From contig NW_006763131.1 in the NCBI RefSeq assembly GCF_000264905.1, positions 1,858,605 to 1,922,604 of the forward strand: DNA of 64,000 nt, written 5' to 3'. Below the pieces are notes generated by a model. That model was not told the origin of the DNA. It made no database searches and saw only the letters and a program-made list of their open reading frames with translations. Shown in pieces: positions 22,106 to 33,299 of the stretch. Source of the DNA: Stereum hirsutum FP-91666 SS1 (Eukaryota > Basidiomycota > Agaricomycetes > Russulales > Stereaceae). Made by a program: the position numbers and the translations under genes. The first letter of the stretch is position 1, and every line of letters begins with the position of its first letter.

Positions 22106-23706
22106 TTACGCTTCACCCAGCTTTCTCATCAGCTCCTTCAACGGCCCCCCGGTTCCTTCCGGAAGATCCACTTCTTTTTGCGGAGGAAGTTCCATCAGCG
22201 CTCGCGCTCCCTCCTCCACATTCTTTCCTGCTCATGAAACACATTTCAGTCAATCAATCTCCACGTATATCCGAGCAACGAGACTCCCATGACTTACCCT
22301 CGTACAAGACTTCATACACCTGCTCCACGGTCGCCGGTCGTATCCCTGCAGTAAGCCAGCATCTGACGAACGACGTAAATCAAGCGCACGCACCCCAGTC
22401 GCGATAGGCGCGTACACCCCAAGCTTGTCAATAATCGCCTTCAAGCCTTTAGCCGTCGTCACACCCTCGGCCACACTACCCAATGTCTTGATGATCTCAT
22501 CCAATGCCTCACCCTTCCCGAGCCGGAATCCTACTGTATAATTACGACTGCTCGGAGAACTGCACGTCAAGAACAGATCCCCTACGCCGGCTAGAGACAG
22601 AAAAGTGAGCGGACTGGCGCCATATGCGACGCCGATCCTTGTCATCTCAGCAAGTCCTCGGGTGATGAGACCTAGAATAGATACAAAGAGTTACGATTTC
22701 GTTTAAGTCGAGGGCGTAGCGCTCACTAGCTCTCGTGTTATTCTCAAAGCCCAGACCCTCTCCTATCCCTGAGTTGGCAAGAGTGAGCTCAAGTATCTCG
22801 AAAATTACTCCAGATAGAGGCTGACCCGAAGCAATAGCATAAACGTTCTTTAGAGCGCCCGCCAATTCGATTCCAATGGGATCCCCGCCCGTATAGCTGT
22901 CCGTGGGTCAGAAAACACCGAGTCTCATCATTCAAACACTACGGACCATCGGAACCACGGCTGATGGAATAACTGCGAGGCTTTATCCGCATGGGCCTCG
23001 GACAGTGAGGCCACAGAGACAGAGGTGGGCTGTCGTCTCACAACTATCAATAGAATTAGGATGGTGCGAACATTCTGTGTTTCGAGCGCCTACTTTCTTT
23101 TGCGAACGAAGGACCGGACTGCAGGAATCACATGAACACGGACTGCTATGAATAATTGGTTGTATCGATTATGACAGACTCACAATGAACGTCGCACACC
23201 GTGCTATATCTTTTCCGCAGGTGTCCACGATGATCTCCAAAGTCAAAGCATGCGTGGACGTCTCGATACCCTTATTGACGAAGATTAACAACGGCAAATT
23301 CTTCTCGTCCAGGCGCGGTCGCAGTTGCGTCAGTGTCGATCTAGACAAACTTCAAGTCAGCAGCTCACCGCCAATACCCTTTCCGGATGAGGACGAACCT
23401 CACACCCTCCGTGGGTATAGCAAACAAAATGACGTCGACGGTCTTGATGAACTCGGCAGAAGGTAACTCAGGTCCAATTGCTTGCACAGAGAGCGAGAAA
23501 TCGTGGTCAGTCAGGTATCGCAGATTTTTGTGGTGTTGGTTGAAGTAGTCTATGAGGTCTTCTTCGCGACTCCACATATAGACATCGTGGCTCGAGTCTC
23601 CGAGATGATCAGCCAGGCAACTCCCAAAGTTTCCTGCACCGAGTACGAGAACCTTTGACTTGCGACCAGGCGAGAGAGGTGTAGCTGGATGATGGTTCGG
23701 ATTCAT
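22106..23706 (-). CDS. NAD(P)-dependent glycerol-3-phosphate dehydrogenase, GpsA type
   Basis: This enzyme reduces dihydroxyacetone phosphate to glycerol 3-phosphate for lipids or glycerol. The Rossmann motif is [17 protein letters not shown]. Family motifs follow exon by exon: [71 protein letters not shown] (with the substrate-binding Lys), [14 protein letters not shown] and [18 protein letters not shown] with [13 protein letters not shown]. About eight introns are read, and the last exons give [19 protein letters not shown] and a stop at 22106. I took the ATG at 23706 ([10 protein letters not shown]). The same frame stays open about 70 codons further upstream without an ATG, and that extension is Ser/Arg/Leu-rich with almost no acidic residues, like a mitochondrial presequence. 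The real 5' end may have been altered by the rearrangement next to it. Confidence 0.88.
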
Positions 23707-23895
23707 CCTAAAGCCTGAGGGAGATACGTATCGTGGTCGATGATGGTATTGACGAGAGAAGTATAGCGATGTGGGTGTTGGAGCAGAGCAAAGAGGATGC
23801 GGACGAGACGAGGACGTTGAAGCCGGATATAGAAAGCGATGGAGCAGCAAACTCGGGACCGCCTGGAATGTACTAGGCTGTAAGGTAGATTGGAC

Positions 23896-23954
23896 CTGTT
23901 CCGGATAGAATCCACGCACGCGCGGAACTCTTTCGTTCGGTCTTGGACTGGCAT
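23896..23954 (-). CDS. SED5: Displaced first exon of the Golgi t-SNARE SED5
   Basis: On the minus strand an ATG at 23954 opens MPVQDRTKEFRACVDSIRN, followed by AG and a GT donor (23894-23895). The DRTxEF peptide at the extreme N-terminus is the hallmark of Sed5/syntaxin 5 and binds the SM protein Sly1. The exon is 59 nt, so it ends in phase 2. The plus-strand SED5 gene nearby lacks exactly this exon, and its first exon needs phase 2. Sixty bases upstream on the minus strand is a pyrimidine- and A-rich leader typical of a 5' UTR. In its present place the exon points at the dehydrogenase gene instead. It is an orphan exon, a new 5' exon for that gene, or the product of misassembly. Confidence 0.8.
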
Positions 23955-24719
23955 AGTGGTGGATTTAGGGGGAAGTCGGGTATATGAATATGTGAAGAAT
24001 ATAAGGTTCCGAGGGTGTGCTGTAAGGGCGCAGAATGAAAGAGTGTAAAGGAAAATGGACAACGACTGAAGCGCTGAACGATGGCGGTGCCAATGAAGCT
24101 GAGGCGTGACACCCGATAGTGGAGTCGTCACAAATATCACTAACGGTGTGACGCGGAGTTATATCGCTCAGAATAGGAGGCGCTTTGCAGGGTAATGTTG
24201 TATTCCACGCCCTCCGGGCCAGACCTGTTCCTTCAGATCGAACAACGCTGGCCGCCTAATCATAATGCATCTTTGGACCAGCTTTCTCGTCAAAGATCTC
24301 TGAAAAAAAAGATACTGGCAACCCTTGCTGTGGCGAAAACGCCACAAAAGTTTAAAGCTCACAGCACGTTCACCTCCCGTTCAAAGAAAGAACCAGCACG
24401 GCATGCCCGTGGCTTGAGACATTAGAATCCTCACATGTTTGGAAGAATGTAAGCTGTAATTAGTCCACATTTGTTGGTTCGAACTTGTCAGGCATATTTG
24501 AGCGCTGCACGACGCAGGGCCCAGGCATAGTAGTACTGACCGGAACGAGACGGAAGGACCGGGACGGACCGGGAACCGAGAGTGATGGAGGACGAGTGAC
24601 CGTAACAAAAATCTCGAGCGACGACTCCCAGGAAAAAGACGCCACCGCCACCGAAGAGGCGTGACGTGACGCTGTGACATAGCTCGTCTCAAGACCTGTC
24701 CTAACGGAACAGGAACTCA
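23955..24719. other. Region between the displaced SED5 exon and the SED5 body
   Basis: This stretch probably holds the original SED5 promoter, now facing left, next to 23955. The rest has no clear gene; a 76-codon plus-strand frame at 24195 looks random. The nine bases CGGAACAGG occur at 24705-24713 and, inverted, at 23895-23903, exactly over the donor of the displaced exon. Confidence 0.4.
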
Positions 24720-24814
24720 ATGTTCAAAGTCTTGCCCTTGTACCTCCCGTGAACTTCAGTCAGTGTCTGTTCATGCTAGCTTCTCGTACGAGTTTCCCAA
24801 GTTGCACACGACAG

Positions 24815-26128
24815 TTCACGGGGCGCGGAAGCCAAGCAGCGTTTGCTCGATGGGAGAGGGCACAACAAGAGTGAGTTTTCGAGGATGGCGACTTCTATTG
24901 GGAAGGATATCAGTACCACGGGAATCAAGTTGACGAAGCTGGGCCAGCGTGAGTTCGTCTCGAGATAGAATTCCTTTCAGGTGCTGGCGGAAGCTGAGAC
25001 AGATGTGCTCTTATAGTTGCCAAGCGGAAAACCCTGTTCGATGACAGGCCTGTCGAGATCAGTGTGCGCTTCTCTATGTTGTATTATGCATGGTCAATGG
25101 GACTTATCGCGTTTCCCTTCGAAATAGGAACTCACCTTCGTCATCAAGCAAGACATTGCCAACATCAACAAGCAGATAGCTTCCCTACAGGCCTATGTCA
25201 AACAACGCAAACTCCAGAATACCTCCAAGTCACCTGAGTCAAAACAACTGGATGAGCATAACAACAACGTCGTCATGCTGCTGCAGAACAAACTTGCGGA
25301 GACGAGTATGACTTTCAAGGACGTGCTCGAGATCCGGACACAGGTGCGTTACTGTTCTAAGCGCATAAATGCTCTCAGAAGATTCACCGCAATTTCACTC
25401 AGAACATGAAAGAGTCGAAAGACCGGACGGAGCAGTTCATGTACTCTACCGCTACTGCGGCCAACCAAGCACCTTCAAGTAAGTGCAACTGGCGAATATC
25501 CCCCTTCCATAATTACTAACGATGTAGAAACAGATTCGTATCTCTTCTCTAGCACACAGCGGGCAGATCCCATGGGCGATGGGTCCACTGGACGGTTGGA
25601 CACCAAGGGCAAAGGTCGCGCCACACCGAACGGCGACATGCTTGCCCTTGACCTCGACCGAGTAGAAGAAGGTATGGCTGGTCAGAATGGCGGAGGTGCT
25701 TTCATGCAGATGCAGCTCGTAGAGCAACAGGTGCGTCATTCCCTTCTCAGCTCAAGGACAACATGTTTATAAATGTTACCACTACAGGACAACTACATTC
25801 AATCCCGGTCCACCGCTATCGAGTCCATTGAATCCACCATCGCAGAGCTCGGTCAAATCTTCAACCAACTCGCACACATGGTCGCCGAGCAGCGAGAAAC
25901 TGTACAGCGAATCGACGCAGACACGGCAGATATCGCAGCCAACGTCGGTGGCGCCCAGCGGGAACTCCTGAAATACTATGCGAGCATTTCGAGCAATCGC
26001 TGGCTCATGCTGAAAGTGTTCGGCGTCTTGATTGTCTTCGTACGTGGTCCCTCCGGCATCATTGGTATAGCTACGTGGCTGACGTTTTGCATTCGTGGCA
26101 GTTCCTCGTTTTTATTTTGGTTTCATGA
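24815..26128 (+). CDS. SED5: Golgi t-SNARE SED5 (syntaxin 5), body lacking its usual first exon
   Basis: Seven exons (24815-24948, 25017-25063, 25128-25343, 25403-25478, 25528-25730, 25788-26039, 26102-26128) encode SRGAEAKQRLLDG, SEFSRMATSIGKDIS, LAKRKTLFDDRPVEIS, ELTFVIKQDIANINKQIASL, the SNARE motif (DNYIQSRSTAIESIESTIAE through IFNQLAHMV, with the zero-layer Gln) and a C-terminal membrane anchor (FGVLIVFFLVFILVS). Sed5 is the Q-SNARE for ER-Golgi and intra-Golgi fusion. No DRTxEF exon exists upstream on this strand. With the displaced exon the total is 1,014 nt and 337 residues, close to the 340 of yeast Sed5. As it stands, translation could start from an ATG at 24720 spliced in phase (MFKVLP then the body) or from the internal ATG at 24869. 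Either gives a protein without the Sly1-binding peptide. Confidence 0.88.
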
Positions 26129-26281
26129 TCTGGACTTACCCGGCCGGCGCCGTGGCTGTAGATATATACTCTCCCCTCCCATGCACTATGGACATTTCAC
26201 TCGTTATGATTCTTTTGGAAAAAAGGTGTGGCGTTCCTGTGAAGCTCGTTTATACGAGGTAAGTACAACACACAAGGCCGC

Positions 26282-27526
26282 TCAACCGACTGGTATGGCG
26301 TTGACACCAGTTCCCTGAGGCCTTGTCCGCACTCCTCTGACCTTCTTCTTAGCATTTTTGCCCCCACGATGCGTCTCCCCGTCGTCAACATCACCCACTG
26401 TCCATGTCCGCTTCCCAGCTGAAGCCTGACCTTCGCCCGATGTGGTAGAATACCTTTGTGGCCGATCCGGGGCCACCTGCTCGCCGTCCGCTACAGCCTT
26501 CTGCATCCTCTTCTCCTACAAAATACATGAGTACTCGTTCAAAGCGTAGATTCACGTAAACGAATGAAATATGGACCCACCCTTTGAGATGCGAGCTCTT
26601 TATTCCTCGTTTGGAGTTTCGTCAGCCTTGACTCGCTTTTCCCTCCACCTCCGGCAGTGAGCTCCACGTTTATCTTTCGGCTTTCGAGTTCAGAATGGTG
26701 TAGTTTGAGGGCTTGTTGGAGGGCATTGCGACTTGTGAATTCGAGGAAGGCGCAACCTTTGGACTTTGCGGTAGGGGCACCTGGCCTTGTCTGTTTGGGT
26801 GAGAGGAGGCGGATGGTCGGTGGAGGATCTGGGGGAATGAAATCTCAGTGCGAAAACGGAGATGGAATGATAATTATAATACATACCACAGATAGCGAAA
26901 TGTTGTTGGATAGCTTCTTTTGAGGTAGTATATTTGAGGTTACCTACATATGACTGTATAAGCAAGCAGAAAATAACAAGAGAAAGAAAAAACACACCAA
27001 CGAAAAGGATGAACCGTTGCTTTGTCTTATCCTTTGCGTCCTCCTTTGTCCTGTCCTCGCTCCCAGCTGCTCCTTCCCCATCCGCTTTGGCATCGCCTTT
27101 TTTCCGCTTCTTTTTCCTCTTCTCATCACCGTTGGCTGCTTTCTTCCCTTCCTTCCCCTCCACCTCACCGTCTCCATTCTCTCCCTGACCTTCATCTGCC
27201 TCACCATCCCGCTTTCTCTTCTTCGACTTCGTCTCATCCTTCGTTACATCTCCTTCCTTCCTAGCCTTCTCCTTGCCCTTTCCTTTTCCCTTCGCCACAA
27301 CCTCCTTAGGTTTCGAGACTTCATGCACCTCAGCATCAGCGCCAGCAGCCCCATCCGCCTCAGCTTCCGCCTCATCCAAGTTCTCCGATACTGGAACGTC
27401 GAGGATTTCGTCTTCGCGTTTGGAGGTACGAGAGCTTCCGGACTTGCCAGGTTTGCCGGATCGTTCGCGGAAGGCGAGAGCCTTCTTTTGTTTTTTGGTC
27501 AATTGTTTCGAAGAATCAGGTGGCAT
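26282..27526 (-). CDS. NOP6: Nop6-like nucleolar RRM protein
   Basis: The protein starts MPPDSSKQLTKKQKKALAFR. A long Lys/Glu-rich nucleolar-type region follows, then a single RRM: RFILFVGNLKYTTSKEAIQQ carries RNP2, and KSKGCAFLEFTSRNALQQAL carries RNP1. After it comes SRKINVELTAGGGGKSESRL, and the basic tail is rich in Lys/Arg (GKNAKKKVRGVRTRPQG). This layout matches yeast Nop6, which assists early 40S subunit assembly. At least three introns are present, one of them inside the RRM right after the RNP2 glycine. It is convergent with SED5, with about 150 bases between the stops. Confidence 0.82.
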
Positions 27527-28664
27527 TGCGGGGGATAGTTATGTGGTATGTTTCCAGGATTTCGAGGAGTTATCTCTGAGGAGCGGGACAGTAGAGGAGG
27601 GAAGAGGAGGAACAATCCGGTGTGGCGAATGTAAACTTTTCTGGGCGGCGTTTGCTCCCGCGGCACCCACCGATAGGCACCGATCACTCGGCGGCCCACG
27701 TTGCCACCACGGTGGCGGGGATCACGACACGCTGTTTTGTGTCTTGCAGACTTCTCCGACGACAACGACGTCCTGTGACTGTCGTCTACAAAAGCGTCGA
27801 AACGTTCCTCCGCGCTTTCGCCATTACCAGACCCTGCTCACCACATGGGAACGACCCGACGACGACTCACTTTATGAATGATCCTAGCGGTCAAAAGCTT
27901 CAAATGTCCTCCATTCGTGATGAGCTCATCTTCCCCCAACTGCTATGGTAATTCATATATATATATATTGGAGACTGGTGGTTGAAACTGGAGCCCTTCA
28001 TGGATTCCTTCATTGACACGTTGATTACTCGACGCGAGCTGGGTAGCGCGCTCGAGCGGTTGGGTTTCACCAACCGCGGTGCCATCAGAGGGGTTCGCAT
28101 GCGGCGAATAAGAGAAGTGGTCCCTGTCGTATTTCGTGGTAAGTGGGTAAAGGGTAAATCGGGTCTCGTACAAGAATTGTCGGAGGATGAGCATGACAAT
28201 ATCGTTTGCGGTCGGAAGCTCAGAAACGGCTGGACACGAACTTCCCGATTCGGTGGGACAAGTTGTATATCGTGATCGTTTTCTGTCTTTCGGTTTTACC
28301 TTCTTTTTTGTAGAACGATCATGGCCGTCCTCTTTTCTGGTCTTCTCGTTGCTGACATTGTGGCGGGCATTGTGATGGGCGGGCTTCAATGGGAGATAGA
28401 TGCACTAATATGACATGGGGTACAGTTGCAATGCCATGTATCTACGTTGAACATGTTCTCTGAGTGGACAGGAGGTGACTGAGCAGAGGAGGCATACGGA
28501 TATCTTGACTGTGTGGCGCAGACTCGGATGGTTGTGTTTTGTGCCCACGTGGCGCTGTTTAGCGCGTCGCGTCGCGTCCTTCAAATCTGAATTCATTCTT
28601 CCGTACCGCCTTTCAAGCACGTATACTACTACTTACACTCTCCTACACCAGTACTTCCTTCAAA
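27527..28664. other. Intergenic region between divergent genes
   Basis: This 1.1-kb region lies between the start of NOP6 and the start of the BCL7-like gene. Opposed open frames occur at 27943-28389, neither with recognisable features or a good start context. A short (ta)n run sits at 27955-27966. It probably holds both promoters. Confidence 0.5.
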
Positions 28665-29527
28665 ATGTCCACTCGTCGTAGAATTGGAGTCAGTATTGCA
28701 ACGTCGGAAGCAGCACGCCGCCAGCTCATGCAGGCCACGCCCTGCTGGCAGAAGGTATGGGCCTTACCGGACAATGCACCCCAAGGCTCGACGATCAAAG
28801 TCTTCAAATGGGTCAAAACCAACAAAATACAGGTACGTATATCTCATCCTTTTTTATGGATGAGTTCTCATCTTCCGAGCCTTGGTCGTAGCAATTCAGC
28901 GACGACGAAGGAGACGTGGACGAGCCGCTGGCTCCGCTTCCGGATGAGCCAGAGGTGGTAGAAGGGGAGGAGGAGGACCAGGACGAAAAGGAGGAGAGTA
29001 CACCGGCTCTTGCACCGGATGTTTCAAGGGATATTTCTGAGCTCCCTCCGGCTTCGAAGGAGGAAGAGTCTCCTTCCAAAGCCCCTTCACCGAAACCTCA
29101 CCCATTATCCATGTCCTTCCAGCCAAGTGGTCTCTCGGCAGAGCAGACGGTCGACGACCTCGACAACCCGCTACAGCCCGACATGGAGTCCTCAGACAAT
29201 AACCTCGATATTGGAGAGACAAACCTCACTATGGGTGGGGAGCAGGTCGACGAGGGAGAGACGTTGATATTGGGAACGCCGCAAGACATGATGGGTAGTG
29301 ATCTTGACCTTGGAGTGCCGGAGGGCGCAGGAGACGGGTTGGATTTGGATTCTGCGATGAATGTGGAGGGTGGGGAGGGGTTGGACTTGGATTTGTCGGG
29401 GCTGGGGCCGGATGGAGAGGCGTTTGAGTCGGCACACGATTTGTCGCAGATGGAGCCTACCGATGCGATTATGGGAGGGACTATGATGGATGACAGTATG
29501 GATCCTTTCGCGACGGAGCCAAGCTAG
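28665..29527 (+). CDS. Acidic protein with a BCL7-like N-terminal motif
   Basis: Two exons (28665-28832, 28892-29527) give 267 residues. The N-terminus MSTRRRIGVSIATSEAARRQ leads to CWQKVWALPDNAPQGSTIKV and FKWVKTNK, then QFSDDEGDVDEPLAPLP. The spacing of W-x-K-x-W, the polar turn and the hydrophobic KWV strand resembles the conserved N-terminus of BCL7 proteins, which are SWI/SNF-associated. The remainder is acidic and disordered, with repeated LDLD/GLDLDS motifs. The BCL7 link is a pattern resemblance over about 35 residues, so it is tentative; a remodeler or nuclear role would be inference. No membrane or signal features are present. Confidence 0.6.
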
Positions 29528-30408
29528 GGGTGAGGAGGGGTATTGTTAGGAGTTGTGCGCTCCATGTCGGGTGAGTGCCTGTCACTGTTCTGTTGGTTAG
29601 GCTATGCCTCACACCCTTGTACTTTCTAGTGTATCTTGAGTTATTGTATTCATATTCTTCGTGTGGTATGAGTTGATGGCATGGTGTCAGGACTTGACTT
29701 CCTCGCAACAAGGTCGATGCATGTCTGAAGCGTCCTAACTGGCTGCAGCGACCAGCAGCTACTCCCTTAGAGTTACCGATTCGGGTTGTGTCCCAAATCG
29801 GCACCCTCAACCTTGCCTCAACCCTTCTCGAGCGACCTAAGTCTACCACTTGCCGGCGGCGTTATGACCTACCAATTTGTATCTAGACGCACCATAACAA
29901 GAAGCCCGGCGGGCAAGTAGCCGCATGTATCACGACATATTATGGTCAGGGCAAACAATGTTCAGCCTTTCGAAAGGCCTGTCTTTCTCTGTGGTTCTGC
30001 CGGCTGAACCAAGTTATTCCGGCGAACTTCTAAAGTGTCTATCGAGAACTTGTGAGACAGGGTGATTGGTGGGAAATCACCACTGGCATGGGGTTTGCGT
30101 TTCGTTCCGAAGAATTTCAACAAGATCCGCTCGGAAGCGCTCAACTGGGTATGTTTCAACCATTCAGAAGCAGGTTGTCTCGGTGAGCTGCATGCGTAGT
30201 GCCCGAGAGCATGCAAAAAAAGGAAGGGAGGGTTTCTTATACTGCGAGATCCGTGTATCACGATGCTCTCGCAAGTTTCCAAGCGACCCCCGATACAACT
30301 AGTTCTCTCTCGATCGACAGCGGCTTATATAAAGGGCATTGCGCTGCAAGTTCCGTAAGTTCCTTTCCCCCCTTTTCCCTCCCACATTGCACCACTCGTA
30401 GACTCGAT
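29528..30408. other. Intergenic spacer
   Basis: No gene is seen. The right end holds the TATA box at 30326 and a CT-rich leader immediately before the CoA-ligase start codon. Confidence 0.5.
30326..30333 (+). promoter_or_regulatory. TATA box of the CoA-ligase gene
   Basis: The sequence tatataaa lies 83 bases before the start codon at 30409. It is followed by a pyrimidine-rich initiator region (ttcctttccccccttttcc), the usual arrangement for a regulated fungal promoter. Confidence 0.6.
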
Positions 30409-33299
30409 ATGACCGAGTTTGAATCACCTTTCGGTCCTCTTCCTCACATCCCGGATGATGTTACCCTCCCTCAGTTTCTTTTGGATTCCACGCACCCTCG
30501 ACGACCGGTACGCAAGGAGGGAATTCCATGGCTCATCGAGGATGCCACTGGACGGAGGATTGGATTTGAGGAGGTGCGTGGGGGCAGCAGTACGGCCCCT
30601 GTCAACATTATCCTCATGGAGTTACCCCGCAATAGATTCGCGCTCGTGTAGACGGTCTTGCAAACGCGCTAAGTCTCAAATGGTCAATACGTACGTTGTT
30701 TGAATACATGTCGGGTGCCGACTCGAACTTTTGACCGATACTTGTTGGTTCTCTAGGGGAAGACGAAGTTGGTATGTTGCTAGCCTACACTAGCACTCGC
30801 GCAAATTCAGTGCTAGTTTCTGACCTGTTTAATATACACAAGTCTGCATCTTCAGTCCAAACCATGTCGGTATGTCGTTCCGTTCGAGTCCGTTTGTCTT
30901 TTGTGCTGCAGCCTTACGACAGTGTGGCAGACTATCCCGTCGCAATCTATGCGGTACATAGGCTGGGTGCGATAGTCACGTAGGTTCCAGGTTCTCCTCT
31001 GCTCGACTACGTTGATTCTCATCTCTTCCATCTTCTGTGGAACGCAGGGCTGCAAACCCCGCGTACAACGCAGCCGAGCTTGAATATCAGCTGTCCACGA
31101 CAAAAACTGTCAGCATAATCGTCCACCCCGCCTTCTTACCGGCAGCATTAGAGGCCGCGTCAAAATGTAGCATTCCAGCCGAGCGTATCATTCTTCTCAG
31201 TGATTCGCAATCATCGAAGTCGAAGGACGTGCATCCCCACCTGGACGACCTTATCGCCTACGGCCTGAGTCAGAAACCGAATTTCGTGGAGCGCAGGCTG
31301 GCGAAGGGCGAGGCAAAGACAAAGCTTGCGTTCCTGTCATTCTCGTCCGGGACGACAGGTAAACCCAAGGTTCGTCTGGTCTCTGCGGAATATGTTCCTC
31401 GCAGGTGCTGATGGTTGCGACCCAGGCCGTGGCCATCCCGCACTATGCTCCCATAGCCAATGTCCTCCAAATGACGCCCTCGCAAAAGGTACGTTTAATA
31501 TAACACAAAGGCTGGTAAACGTAGAATTCCTGAAAGCAGTTTCTATTGGGTTCGAAAGCTGAACGAAAACTATACATCGTGGGACAAGCAACGATACAGG
31601 CCGGGAGATGTCTGCTCTGCAGGTGAGTCTTACTTTGTCTTCTACAATTCTGGGCCTGGTGATTGACTGTTTTCTCCCAGTGTTACCGTTTTTCCGTAAG
31701 CATTCTGCCTCTTAGCTACGCGTCGGTTTATTGATATGTATATAACAGACATCTATGGTCTTGTTGTGAACGTAGGCTGACTCAGGTCCTACTTACAATG
31801 GATGACATCCTCTGACCTTACGTTTCTATAGATGAGCTTCATGTTATTCGCAGGGGTAAGACACGCTTTGTAGTCTCTCTCGATATTTACTCACCATATC
31901 ATGTATCCGGCATAGTTAACGCTTGTCGTCATCTCGAAATACGACCATGCCAGATTCTTAGAAAGCATTCACAAGTACCGCATAACTCATTTACTGTCAG
32001 TTTTTTTTTTTTGTGTTTTTTTGGCCATATCTCTGATCATCATGTTCTTCAGAGTCGTCCCTCCCCAGGTCGTGTTGCTCTGCAAGGTTCGGACCTCTTC
32101 ATTCTCGAATGCTCTCTCGCGGGCTCACATCGCGAACAGCATCCTGCGACGAAGAAATACGACCTTAGCCACGTCCGCTTCCTCATGAGTGGCGCAGCAC
32201 CGCTGTCCAAGGAGCTCACACAACAGTTACTCAAAGTCCTGCCAAACGCAGAGATTGGCCAGGGTTATGGTACGTTTATCACCGCCATTCTGTATCTGAC
32301 CGACTTCAAGTCCTGACGATATGCGCCAGGTATGACGGAAACGTCGACGACTATCTGCATGGTCCCTTGGAATCAGAGGATCGGCACGTTGGGCAGTGGA
32401 GGGCAGTTTGTCGCTGGAATTCGCGCAAGGGTGCTGAAAGAGGATGGTTCGCTGGCGACGTATGGCGAGCAGGGTGAATTGCATGTTTCGGGGCCTGCTA
32501 TGGCTTTGAGGTATTCCAATAACCCAGAGGCGTAAGTCGTTTCCTTGTGTTGTGCATGTTTAGTCTGAACTAACCGTTGGTCTAGGACGAATGAGACTTT
32601 CGTCGATGGGTACGTTGCTTCATCTGGATGACTTATTCTGGCTCGGACTAATGTTGTCTCCTCTACAGCTGGGTCCGCACAGGTATGCCCAATGAGCTAT
32701 TTCATGGGTGATAGTTAATCTAGGGTAAAATAGGTGATGAGGTCGTCATTGACAAGAATAACGATGTCTATATCGTCGACAGGCTGAAGGTTCGTCTACT
32801 CTCATTCTGGCTCCAAAATCTTGATATGTTTCTAATCTATTGCTCATTTCTGAAACAGGAAATCATGAAAGTCCGTGGCTTCCAGGTAGCCCCAGCCGAG
32901 CTCGAAGGGCACTTGTTACAGCACCCCGCTGTTGCGGATACCTGCGTCGTGGGCGTGCCTGACGAGTACAGCGGCGAGGTCCCGTTGGCTTTCGTCGTTC
33001 TCCATCAGGAGATAGCGAGAAAGGCAGCATCAAACTCAACTGAAGCGGCGAAGCTGAAGGAGGATATCAAGAAGGTGCGCAGTCACTGTCTCTTTCCAGG
33101 TGACGCCGACGTAAACGGAAATTGATGTTCTTTCTCGATAACGTAGTGGGTCACTGACCATAAGGTGCACTACAAGAAGCTTGCTGGTGGTGTTGAGTTT
33201 GTGGACGTTATACCCAAGAACCCGAGTGGGAAGCTGTTGCGGAGGTTGCTGAGAGATAAGGCGAAGGAGCTTCGTGTGCCTGTGAAGGCGAAGCTATAA
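30409..33299 (+). CDS. AMP-forming acyl/aryl-CoA ligase (4-coumarate-CoA ligase-like)
   Basis: This ANL-superfamily enzyme activates a carboxylic acid with ATP and CoA. The start [20 protein letters not shown] is typical of the fungal 4CL-like group. Core motifs, read through at least thirteen small introns, are [42 protein letters not shown] (phosphate loop), [73 protein letters not shown] and [11 protein letters not shown] with the catalytic lysine. All are intact. The protein ends in A-K-L, which fits the peroxisomal PTS1 consensus. The substrate cannot be read by eye; aromatic (cinnamate, phenylacetate) and medium or long fatty acids are all possible. Peroxisomal location is inference from the last three residues. 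Confidence 0.9.

Noticed and set aside
22380..22445. Apparent frameshift near the end of the dehydrogenase
   Set aside because: Using the acceptor ending GGAGCAG before GTG TAT GAA restores phase and gives VYEVLYEG, so no frameshift is needed.
27943..28389. 149-codon minus-strand frame between NOP6 and the BCL7-like gene
   Set aside because: The opposite strand is equally open, composition is unremarkable, and neither has a family motif.
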